A stretch of DNA of 6,551 nucleotides, taken from Alphaproteobacteria bacterium (GTDB lineage Bacteria > Pseudomonadota > Alphaproteobacteria > ATCC43930 > CGMCC-115725). Below are positions 1-5,573 of this stretch, one piece after another. The notes under the pieces are model-generated. The model searched no databases. It was not told the origin of the DNA and saw only the letters and a program-made list of their open reading frames with translations. The translations under genes and the position numbers were made by a program. Within the stretch, counting starts at the first letter, position 1; each line of letters opens with the position of its first letter. The stretch spans positions 978-7,528 of the forward strand of contig VAZT01000257.1 of NCBI GenBank assembly GCA_005884825.1, read 5' to 3'.

Positions 1-10
1 CCATAAACAA

Positions 11-32
11 GAGCCCCGCTTCCGCGGGGCTC
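11..32 (-). terminator. Rho-independent terminator of the small hydrophilic gene
   Basis: A perfect 9-bp inverted repeat (GAGCCCCGC / GCGGGGCTC) with a 4-nt loop lies 18 bases beyond the stop codon of the minus-strand gene ending at 50. On the minus strand the stem is followed by TTGTTTATGG, a moderately T-rich tail; the other side has no T-run. It therefore reads as a minus-strand intrinsic terminator. Any plus-strand function would lack the U-tract. Confidence 0.8.
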
Positions 33-49
33 AACTGCACACAAAGCCG

Positions 50-289
50 TTATTTCTTCTGATTGCGATCCTGGCCCGATCCCTTGTGGCCGGCTTCGAC
101 CGCGATTTCCGTGTTTCTTTCTTTGCTTTGGTCCGGCTCGTCGCGCCCGACCGAGCCCATATCTCTGACGCCGTGCTGGCGCTCTTCGCCTTTGCTGCCG
201 CTGGTCGGATGGCCCTTGCCGGCAACATCGCGCTGCAGCTTCTCGTCCATGCCGCGTTTCGAGGTCTGAGATTGTTCTCGATCCGCCAT
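50..289 (-). CDS. Small, highly hydrophilic protein of unknown function (79 aa)
   Basis: I do not recognise a family. The 79-residue product is made almost entirely of charged and polar residues (Lys, Arg, Asp, Glu, Gln, Gly, Ser), with no hydrophobic segment, signal peptide or cysteine. It is probably disordered and cytoplasmic. It contains glycine/lysine patches (GKG near residue 25, GHKG near residue 67) and ends in NQKK. The gene looks real: ATG at 289 is preceded by GGAG at 298-301 with 8-nt spacing, a strong terminator follows, and a sigma-EcfG-like promoter lies upstream at 358-383. It lies 125 bp downstream of the amidase on the same strand but probably has its own promoter. Small hydrophilic proteins under EcfG control are common in alphaproteobacterial stress responses, so a stress-protective role is an inference only. 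Confidence 0.68.
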   Translation of the reverse strand: MADREQSQTSKRGMDEKLQRDVAGKGHPTSGSKGEERQHGVRDMGSVGRDEPDQSKERNTEIAVEAGHKGSGQDRNQKK

Positions 290-357
290 GATAAGAACTC
301 CGCCGGTTCAGTTTTTCGCCGATCATCCCAACCCTTGGACGACGGCTCAATAATGCA

Positions 358-383
358 AACCGTACTCGAAGCAATGCGGTTCC
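358..383 (-). promoter_or_regulatory. Candidate sigma-EcfG (general stress) promoter
   Basis: On the minus strand, GGAAC (383-379) is followed after 17 nt by GGTT (361-358). The alphaproteobacterial EcfG/SigT consensus is GGAAC-N16-17-CGTT, so this site has a perfect -35 and one mismatch in the -10. It would start a transcript with a leader of about 60 nt reaching the small hydrophilic gene at 289. The motif is short, so a chance match is possible. Confidence 0.45.
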
Positions 384-414
384 CAAAAACCTCCTGTGCA
401 GCGGGCAGCAAATG

Positions 415-1947
415 TCAGCCTGCTCGCAGTCCCTTCCAATCGACGCCGTTCTCGAACGCGGCCGCTGCGCGATAAATCGTCTCCTCGTCGAAGGCTTTCC
501 CGACCAGCATCATGCCGACCAGAAGCCCGTCCACCATCCCGCAGGGCAGGCTCATTGCCGGGTGGTGGGTGCAGTCAAATTGCGCGGTGTTGGCCAGCAT
601 CTCGAAGCCGCGTTGCAGGATATCGGCGACCGGCGCATTGGCTTCAGGCAATGGCGTCGCGACCATCGGCAGGGTCGGCATCAGCAACAGATCATAACGC
701 GACAGCACTTCGTCATATGCCCGTCGCAGACGGCGCACGAGGTTCTGCGCCTTGGCGTAATAATGGCCGCGGTAGCGCGTCACCATGTAATGTCCAAGCA
801 GCATCGTGTTTTTGAGGGTGTCCGACAGCTCGTCCGCCCGGGTGCGCCAGGCGCTGTGGAAATCCAGCAGCGAGGTGACGTAGAGACCCTGCCAGTTGAA
901 GCCGAAGCCGTTGCCCAGCATCATCTGCATCGTCGCGCCTTCGGCGGCGATCGCCAGCCAGATCGCCGAGCCGTCTCGGTGCATCGGCATCGACACCGTG
1001 TCGACGGTCGCGCCGAGCCCGCCAAACCGCCCGGCTGCCTCGCGGACAACGGCGTCGACCTGCGGCATGGATTGCGAATGGCCGAAGCCCTCTTCGACGA
1101 TAGCGATCCTCAGCCCGCCGGCCCCTCCGCTCAATACCTCGCGATAGGATTTCGCAGCGCCGCCGTATTGCCGTGGGTCGAGGCCGTCGGGGCCGGCCAG
1201 TACTTCGAGCAACAACGCATTGTCCTCGACCGTCGCGGTCATCGGGCCGGTGTGGTCCAATGTCAGCTCGATCGGCATGATGCCGGTGTAGGGCACGAGC
1301 CCATGGGTCGGCTTCATGCCATAGATGCCGCAGAACGAGGCCGGGATGCGGATCGACCCGCCCTGGTCGCCGCCCAATGCCATCGGCACCTCGCCCGCAG
1401 CGATCACGGCTGCACTTCCCGATGACGAGCCGCCGGCCGAATATCCCATCCGGTGCGGATTGTGCACAGGACCGGTGGCGCTGGTATGGCTGCCGCCGGA
1501 GAAGCAGAAATACTCGCAGACCGTCTTGCCGACGATCGTGCCGCCGGCGTCGAGAATGCGCGTCGCGACGGTCGCGTCGATATCCGGCACATAGCCTTCC
1601 ATCGTCGAGGCGCCGTTCATCATCGGCACGCCGGCGAGACAGACATTGTCCTTTAGGGCCACGGTCTTGCCCTTGAGCTTGCCGGCTGGCGCGCCCGCGA
1701 CCTCGGTCTTAACGTACCAGGCGCCATGCCGGTTCTCCTCGGTCGTCGGGCGGCGGCCGGGGAGGCGCGGGTAGCTGACCGGCGGCAACTCGTCCGGCAT
1801 CCGATCGAGCCGGCTGTACGCCTCGAACGCCCCGAGCAGGCTCTGATGATGGGCGGCGAGCTCGGCCTCGGGCAAGGCGAGGCCAAGCTCGACCGCCACC
1901 TCGCCCAACTGCTCCAGGCTCGGGACCTTGATGGTATTGAGCGACAT
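415..1947 (-). CDS. Amidase-signature family amidase (RhAmidase-like)
   Basis: A 510-residue cytoplasmic amide hydrolase (R-CONH2 to acid plus ammonia) of the amidase-signature family. The Ser-cisSer-Lys triad is visible: Lys99 in VALKDN, cis-Ser174 in AGGSSSGS and nucleophile Ser198 in GGDQGGSIRIP. The spacings of 75 and 24 residues equal those of the Rhodococcus enantioselective amidase (Lys96/Ser171/Ser195, about 520 aa). The AWYVKT stretch before the core, MMNGASTMEGY and KPTHGLVPYTG also fit that nitrile-pathway subgroup. Residues 1-80 form the extra N-terminal helical part typical of it. The frame stays open upstream to 2091, but ATG at 1947 is chosen because it lies 5 nt after the cupin stop and gives the family length. 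The ribosome site is weak, which suggests translational coupling to the cupin. No nitrile hydratase is in the window, and the true substrate is unknown. Confidence 0.93.
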   Translation of the reverse strand: MSLNTIKVPSLEQLGEVAVELGLALPEAELAAHHQSLLGAFEAYSRLDRMPDELPPVSYPRLPGRRPTTEENRHGAWYVKTEVAGAPAGKLKGKTVALKDNVCLAGVPMMNGASTMEGYVPDIDATVATRILDAGGTIVGKTVCEYFCFSGGSHTSATGPVHNPHRMGYSAGGSSSGSAAVIAAGEVPMALGGDQGGSIRIPASFCGIYGMKPTHGLVPYTGIMPIELTLDHTGPMTATVEDNALLLEVLAGPDGLDPRQYGGAAKSYREVLSGGAGGLRIAIVEEGFGHSQSMPQVDAVVREAAGRFGGLGATVDTVSMPMHRDGSAIWLAIAAEGATMQMMLGNGFGFNWQGLYVTSLLDFHSAWRTRADELSDTLKNTMLLGHYMVTRYRGHYYAKAQNLVRRLRRAYDEVLSRYDLLLMPTLPMVATPLPEANAPVADILQRGFEMLANTAQFDCTHHPAMSLPCGMVDGLLVGMMLVGKAFDEETIYRAAAAFENGVDWKGLRAG

Positions 1948-1952
1948 CGCGG

Positions 1953-2240
1953 CTAACTTGCCGGCGCCTGCCGGTAACGGCGTCCGGCCAGATACCGGAC
2001 ACCCTCCGGCCCGCACCGCTCGGTATGCCGCCGTCCCGCAGTCAGCGCACAGGTATCGCCGGCGCGGTAGGTGCGCTCCTCGCCATCGCACACGATCGTC
2101 ATTTCGCCTTCGAGTACCAGCAGGCGCGCATCGAATTCATGAGCGTGCTCCGGATTGATCGCGCCTGCATCCATTCGGCGATCGACGACCTCCCGATAGC
2201 CTTGCGCTTCCAGTTCGTGCTCGAATTCCGCCCGGTTCAT
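1953..2240 (-). CDS. Small single-domain cupin protein
   Basis: A 95-residue single cupin_2 barrel. Cupin motif 1 is seen as His32-x-His34 with Asp37 near the usual Glu position, followed by LLVLEGEM. Motif 2 is seen as YRAGDTCALTAGRRH with His72. Together these could hold one metal ion, though the acidic ligand is less certain. Start choice: ATGs occur at 2246 and 2240. The Shine-Dalgarno GAGGAGG (2247-2253) abuts the first and is 6 nt from the second, so the start at 2240 (MNRAEFEHEL) is preferred. It is the first gene of a tight pair with the amidase (5-nt gap) and diverges from the CoA-transferase. Stand-alone cupins of this size act as metal-dependent enzymes or as small-molecule binding or accessory proteins; the role here cannot be fixed from sequence, but co-transcription suggests the same pathway as the amidase. 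Confidence 0.88.
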   Translation of the reverse strand: MNRAEFEHELEAQGYREVVDRRMDAGAINPEHAHEFDARLLVLEGEMTIVCDGEERTYRAGDTCALTAGRRHTERCGPEGVRYLAGRRYRQAPAS

Positions 2241-2246
2241 TGGCAT

Positions 2247-2253
2247 CCTCCTC
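2247..2253 (-). promoter_or_regulatory. Shine-Dalgarno site that sets the cupin start
   Basis: GAGGAGG on the minus strand. It touches the upstream ATG (2246) directly but has ideal 6-nt spacing to the ATG at 2240, which decides the start. Confidence 0.75.
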
Positions 2254-2266
2254 GGACAATTTGTCC
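2254..2266. promoter_or_regulatory. Perfect 13-bp palindrome, candidate operator
   Basis: GGACAA-T-TTGTCC is a perfect dyad with a single central base. It lies between the divergent cupin-amidase unit and the CoA-transferase, directly against the cupin ribosome site. A one-base loop makes an RNA hairpin unlikely, while the spacing suits a dimeric repressor bound to DNA. The regulator family cannot be named; none is encoded in the window. From here it could control the cupin-amidase unit and possibly also the CoA-transferase 84 bp away. Confidence 0.45.
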
Positions 2267-2337
2267 ACGACGCCGCAATCGTAGCATGCGCCGCAGCCGG
2301 CTGGGCGGTAAACTCGGCGCGCCCCCACCGAGAGAGC

Positions 2338-2343
2338 GGGAGG
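2338..2343 (+). promoter_or_regulatory. Shine-Dalgarno site supporting a GTG start
   Basis: GGGAGG lies 6 nt before GTG at 2350 and supports that codon as the start of the CoA-transferase. The nearby ATG at 2345 is in another frame. Confidence 0.75.
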
Positions 2344-2349
2344 GATGGC

Positions 2350-3555
2350 GTGCCTGGTGTACTCGACGGCATTCGCGTCCTCGATTTCGGGCGCTACATC
2401 GCAGGACCGTTCTGCGCCGCATTGCTCGGCGATCTCGGCGCCGAAGTGATCCGCATCGAGCGGATCGGCGGCGGCGAGGATCGCGGCATGATCCCGGTCG
2501 GCGCCGGGCCCGCGACCGAACCGTTCACCGGCGGCGGCGCGATGTTTCTCGCGATGAACCGCAGCAAATTCGGGATGACCTTGGACCCGGCAGCGTCGAA
2601 AGGTCGCGAGATCGTCCGGAAGCTGGTCGCCACCGCCGATGTCGTCGTCGCCAACCTGCCGCCCCGCGTGTTGCGGTCACTGGCGCTCGATCTCGACAGC
2701 CTGCGCCAGACCAAGCCCGACATCATCCTGACGACAGTGACCGCTTTCGGGTCGGGCGGACCACTCAGCCACAAGCACGGTTTCGACGGCATAGGCCAGT
2801 CGATGAGCGGCGCTGTCTATCTATCCGGCACGCCGGAGCAGCCGATCGCGATCAAAGTGCCGTGGGTCGATTTCGGCACGGCTTGTCTGTCGGCCTTCGG
2901 CACATTGGCGGCGCTGATCGAGCGCGGCAAGACCGGGCGCGGCCAGAAGGTCGAAGGCGCCCTCCTGCGCACCGCGATCGCCTTCGCCAACGCGGCCCTG
3001 ATCGAGCAGGCGCTGACGGGCGTGAACCGCACCGCGACCCTCAATCGCGGGTTCAACTCAGCGCCGGCCGACATCTTCCGGACCAAGGACGGCTGGATCG
3101 TCGCGACGGTGATTGGCGGGCCGATGTTTCGCCGCTGGGCCAGGATGATCGACGAGGACCATTGGCTGAGCGACCCTCGCTTCAAAGACGACCAGTCACG
3201 GGCCGACCACGGCGAGATCATCTCGGCCCGCATGTCCGAATGGTGCGCGTCCCGCAGCTGCGCCGAGGCATTGGCCGCGCTCGAAGAGGCCAGCATCGTC
3301 GCGGGCGAGGTCTATTCGCCCCAGCAGGCGCTCGACGACCCGCACATCCGTGCCGCGGGCCTCCTCGAGGAGGTGGCCTTTCCCGAGCTCGACAATACCC
3401 TGCCGTTGGCGCCGACGCCGATCGAGCTGTCGGAAACGCCGGGCGCCTACCGCCGCCGCGCCCCGCTGGTCGGGGAGCACACCGACGAGATCCTCCGCAG
3501 CCTCGGCTACACCGCCCCCGAGATCGCCGCGCTGCGCGCGGAGCGGGTGATTTAG
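2350..3555 (+). CDS. CaiB/BaiF family (class III) CoA-transferase
   Basis: A 401-residue enzyme that moves CoA between acyl-CoA and a free carboxylic acid through an aspartyl-CoA thioester. The family hallmarks are the N-terminus LDGIRVLDFGRYIAGPF, LGDLGAEVIRIE (about 27-38), MNRSKFGMTLD (about 69-79), GFDGIGQSMSG (about 144-154) and VPWVDFGT with the likely catalytic Asp174. ALIERGKTGRGQKVEGALL follows and the C-terminal interlocking region is complete. The length is normal for the family (about 380-410). Translation starts at GTG, chosen for the GGGAGG 6 nt upstream and the match of the N-terminus to the family. It diverges from the cupin-amidase unit and converges on the thioesterase. The substrate cannot be told from sequence; members act on formate/oxalate, carnitine, bile acids, succinate and aromatic acids. 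Confidence 0.94.
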   Translation: MPGVLDGIRVLDFGRYIAGPFCAALLGDLGAEVIRIERIGGGEDRGMIPVGAGPATEPFTGGGAMFLAMNRSKFGMTLDPAASKGREIVRKLVATADVVVANLPPRVLRSLALDLDSLRQTKPDIILTTVTAFGSGGPLSHKHGFDGIGQSMSGAVYLSGTPEQPIAIKVPWVDFGTACLSAFGTLAALIERGKTGRGQKVEGALLRTAIAFANAALIEQALTGVNRTATLNRGFNSAPADIFRTKDGWIVATVIGGPMFRRWARMIDEDHWLSDPRFKDDQSRADHGEIISARMSEWCASRSCAEALAALEEASIVAGEVYSPQQALDDPHIRAAGLLEEVAFPELDNTLPLAPTPIELSETPGAYRRRAPLVGEHTDEILRSLGYTAPEIAALRAERVI

Positions 3556-3557
3556 GA

Positions 3558-3684
3558 TTGTCATCGCGAGCCCACGGGTCCGGCCTCAGGCCGGCCCGAG
3601 GACAGGCTCCGCGAAGCGATCTCGGGCCGCTGGGCGCTCGTCCGGTCGAGATTGCTACGTCGCGCTGCGCGTCTCGCAATGACG
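3558..3684. repeat. Composite palindromic intergenic repeat element
   Basis: The gap between the converging CoA-transferase and thioesterase genes is filled by nested inverted repeats. Outer arms 3560-3570 (GTCATCGCGAG) and 3673-3683 (CTCGCAATGAC) match at 10 of 11 positions. Inner arms 3615-3624 (AGCGATCTCG) and 3647-3656 (CGAGATTGCT) match at 9 of 10, with a G-U pair in RNA. GCGA (3611-3614) also pairs with TCGC (3660-3663) across a 3-nt bulge. A separate stem at 3575-3598 has CCGGCC-TCA-GGCCGG at its tip. The TCATTGCGAG / GCGAAGCAATC vocabulary is that of dispersed palindromic repeats in alphaproteobacterial genomes (recalled, not searched). It may also stop transcription from both sides. 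Confidence 0.72.
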
Positions 3685-3691
3685 GCGCGCT

Positions 3692-4087
3692 TCAGAGCAC
3701 GAGCTGCGTCTGGGTGACGAGGGCGACGAGGCGGCCCTCGGTGGTCGAAATCCGGGTCTGCCAGATCATCGTCCGCCGGCCGCGGTGTATCGGCGTCGTC
3801 TCGCCGATCACCCGGGTGCCGACCGGTGCCGGCGCGACAAAATTGGTCTTGCTCTCGACCGTTGTCGTGCCGGCCCCTTGCGGCAGATTGACGAGGGTGC
3901 CCATCGCGCCGAGCGTGTCGGCGAACGCCATGACCGCCCCGCCGTGAAGCACGGCTGGTATGGTGCAGAGGTCCTCTCGGACCGTCATCTCGGCGACGAT
4001 CCTTTCCGGCGAGGCGCTGACGAACTCGATGCCCAACAGCTCGGCAAAAGGCAGCTTTGTTTCATTCACCCGGTCGAGCAGATCCAA
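3692..4087 (-). CDS. PaaI-type hotdog-fold thioesterase
   Basis: A 131-residue acyl-CoA thioesterase of the PaaI/YbgC-like hotdog superfamily, cytoplasmic and normally a homotetramer, that hydrolyses acyl- or aryl-CoA to acid plus CoA. The signature is VLHGGAVMAFADTLGAMG: the HGG motif is at 48-50 and the likely catalytic Asp is at 57. The second strand motif TTTVESKTNFVAPAPVG follows (about 74-90). The frame is open to 4189, but the extra 34 residues are Arg/Lys-rich and unlike the family. TTG at 4087 has GGGAGGA 8 nt upstream and gives MDLLDRVNETKLPFAELLG and the usual length. An ATG at residue 19 of the long frame is the alternative. It converges on the CoA-transferase, so a shared acyl-CoA pathway is possible. 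The substrate is unknown. Confidence 0.88.
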   Translation of the reverse strand: MDLLDRVNETKLPFAELLGIEFVSASPERIVAEMTVREDLCTIPAVLHGGAVMAFADTLGAMGTLVNLPQGAGTTTVESKTNFVAPAPVGTRVIGETTPIHRGRRTMIWQTRISTTEGRLVALVTQTQLVL

Positions 4088-4095
4088 TTGAGGGT

Positions 4096-4102
4096 TCCTC
4101 CC
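4096..4102 (-). promoter_or_regulatory. Shine-Dalgarno site supporting a TTG start
   Basis: GGGAGGA on the minus strand, 8 nt before TTG at 4087-4085. No in-frame ATG lies at a suitable distance, which is the main argument for TTG initiation of the thioesterase. Confidence 0.65.
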
Positions 4103-4204
4103 TGAGGCGCGGCTTTTCCGCGCACAGAGAAGCATTGCGCGTGGCTTTCTGGCAAGATCGCCAGGCAAGAAAACAGTACCAACCGACACGGTTATGCCAC
4201 GATT

Positions 4205-4224
4205 ATCCGCTTAAGGATCCGCTT
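4205..4224. repeat. Two direct copies of ATCCGCTT with 12-bp period
   Basis: ATCCGCTT occurs at 4205-4212 and again at 4217-4224, in the 172-bp divergent region between the thioesterase and the S41 gene, about 36 bp before the S41 start. It could be a tandem half-site for a regulator, or chance. Confidence 0.3.
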
Positions 4225-4259
4225 CGTCGGCCGTCCGGTCCCCTGGAGGACATTGGTGC

Positions 4260-5421
4260 ATGCGTAAGTTGGCGATCACAGCGCTGGTATCCGCGCTGTT
4301 TATGGCAAGCGGCGCTTTTGCTCAGCAAAAGGCCGGCAAGGACGGCGTTTCAAAACCCGGCTAACGACAACGTGGCCGGCGTCGGAATGGTGGTGACGAT
4401 CGAGAACGGACAATTGAAGGTGATCTCCCCGCAGGACGGGTCGCCGGCGGCGCAAGCCGGCGTCAAACCCGGAGACGTGATTTTCTCGATCGACAAGGAG
4501 CCGACTTACGATCTGACCCTCGGCGAGGCGGAGCAAAAGCTGCGCGGCCCCGCGGGCAGCGAGGTCGAGCTGACTTTGCGCCGCGGCAACAGCGGGCCGA
4601 TCGACCTGAAGTTGAAGCGCGAGCCGTTCAAATTGCAGACGGTGGCGGGGCGCGTCGAGGGCGGCAATATCGGATATCTCCGCGTCGCCGGGTTCGACGG
4701 GACGACCCAGAAGGCCCTCTCGGACACGACGCAGGATTTGCGCCAACGCAGCGGCAACAAGCTGATCGGGTTTATCCTCGATCTGCGCAACAATCCCGGC
4801 GGCAACTTCGATGCGGCGGTTGCCACCGCCGATGCGCTGATCGACAAGGGCGACATCGTCGTCGTCAAGGGCCGCAAGCCGGCTGCCACAAAGCGCATCA
4901 GCGCCACTCCCGGCGACGTCGCAAAGGGGCTTCCGATCGTCGCGCTGATCAATGGCGGCACGGCACGCGAGGCCGAACTCGTTGTCGGCGCATTGCAGGA
5001 CAACAAGCGGGCAGTGACGCTCGGGACCAAGAGCTTCGGCGAAAGCTCGATCGAAAGCCTGCTCCCGCTCGGCAATGGCGGGGCGATCCGCCTGACAACG
5101 GCGCGTTTCACCACTCCGAACGGCCGTGAGGTTCAAGGCAAGGGGCTCGAACCCGACCTCGGTGTGAGCTCGCTCAAACTCGCCAAGCTGGGGCACGGCG
5201 AAGGCCGCCACGAGGCGGATCTGCCGGGCGCGCTCAAAAATCCCGATCAGGCCACCACGCCGCCAGCCAACGCTCCTCCCGGCGCAACAGCCACACCGGC
5301 GCCGGAAGAAGCGCCCTCCGTCGCGACCGGCGACATGGGCTCGACGAGCGATGAACAATTGACCCAGGCGATCGACGTGCTGCGTGGGCTTTCTCTGATA
5401 GGAAAGCGCGCAGCAGGTTGA
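4260..5421 (+). CDS. Secreted PDZ-S41 (CtpA-like) protein, frameshifted, catalytic residues replaced
   Basis: ATG at 4260 has GGAGGA (4245-4250) 9 nt upstream and opens a clear signal peptide: MRK, a hydrophobic core, then SGAFA before QQ. That frame stops at TAA 4362-4364 after 34 residues. The body continues in the +1 frame to 5421. Joined, it gives about 386 residues: signal 1-21, PDZ about 38-120 (GVGMVV, DGSPAAQAGVKPGDVI), S41 core about 131-325 (GGNIGYLRV, FILDLRNNPGG, ALINGG, LGTKSFG, PLGNGGAIRLTTARFTTPNG), a Pro/Ala-rich linker, and a C-terminal ALDLLRG-like helix (AIDVLRGLSLI). CtpA proteases cleave periplasmic proteins at C-termini with a Ser-Lys dyad. Here the Ser position (SASAS) is Arg236 in GGTAREAE, the Lys of FGKGS is Glu261 in FGESS, and the Gln is Glu265. 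The family's N-terminal helical region is missing. It may be a pseudoprotease, a decaying gene, or a working gene with a sequencing error. Confidence 0.82.
4322..4364 (+). other. Site of the +1 frame change in the S41 gene
   Basis: The signal-peptide frame reads on to TAA at 4362-4364, while the PDZ frame, one base later, is open across the same stretch. One surplus base somewhere here would explain it; short runs TTT (4348-4350), AAAA (4352-4355) and CCC (4356-4358) are the likely places. Reading CCC then skipping G4359 would give SKPANDNVAGVG. A sequencing error, a mutation, or slippage at CCC-G just before the stop cannot be told apart here. Confidence 0.65.
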
Positions 5422-5573
5422 CCCGCGGGTCCCGTTAACTTTAATTTGCAAACCCGCCATATTGGCGCCGCATCCCCTGCGGCATCATGTCGGTGCCTTC
5501 AAAAATAAGCGCTTCCAAAGCGTAAGTCGTCACCGGTGGCGACGATCGGCACAATGCATTTCAGGAGGCCAGG

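Noticed and set aside
31..411. 126-codon minus-strand frame overlapping the small hydrophilic gene
   Set aside because: It starts at TTG, runs through the promoter and terminator, and is a Ser/Arg/Ala-rich shadow; the 79-residue frame has a better start and ends before the terminator.
412..1425. 337-codon open frame on the plus strand
   Set aside because: It is antisense to the amidase, whose triad and motifs are clear; the product is His/Arg-rich and unlike any family.
2025..3947. 640-codon open frame on the plus strand
   Set aside because: It runs antisense to the cupin and out of frame over the CoA-transferase and repeat, is extremely Arg-rich and has no recognisable motif; it is a GC-bias shadow.
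4149..4164. Hairpin CTGGC-AAGATC-GCCAG in the thioesterase/S41 divergent region
   Set aside because: A 5-bp stem of this composition is expected by chance and has no placement that argues for function.
4300..5460. 386-codon open frame on the minus strand
   Set aside because: It is antisense to the S41 gene, which shows PDZ and S41 motifs; the reverse frame shows none.
5467..5483. Hairpin GCCGCA-TCCCC-TGCGGC after the S41 gene as a terminator
   Set aside because: The stem is only 6 bp and is not followed by a T-run, so termination cannot be supported.
5526..5543. Imperfect palindrome GTCGTCACC/GGTGGCGAC upstream of the phasin-like gene as an operator
   Set aside because: It has a mismatch, is built from common GC-rich words, and no regulator points to it; too weak to annotate.
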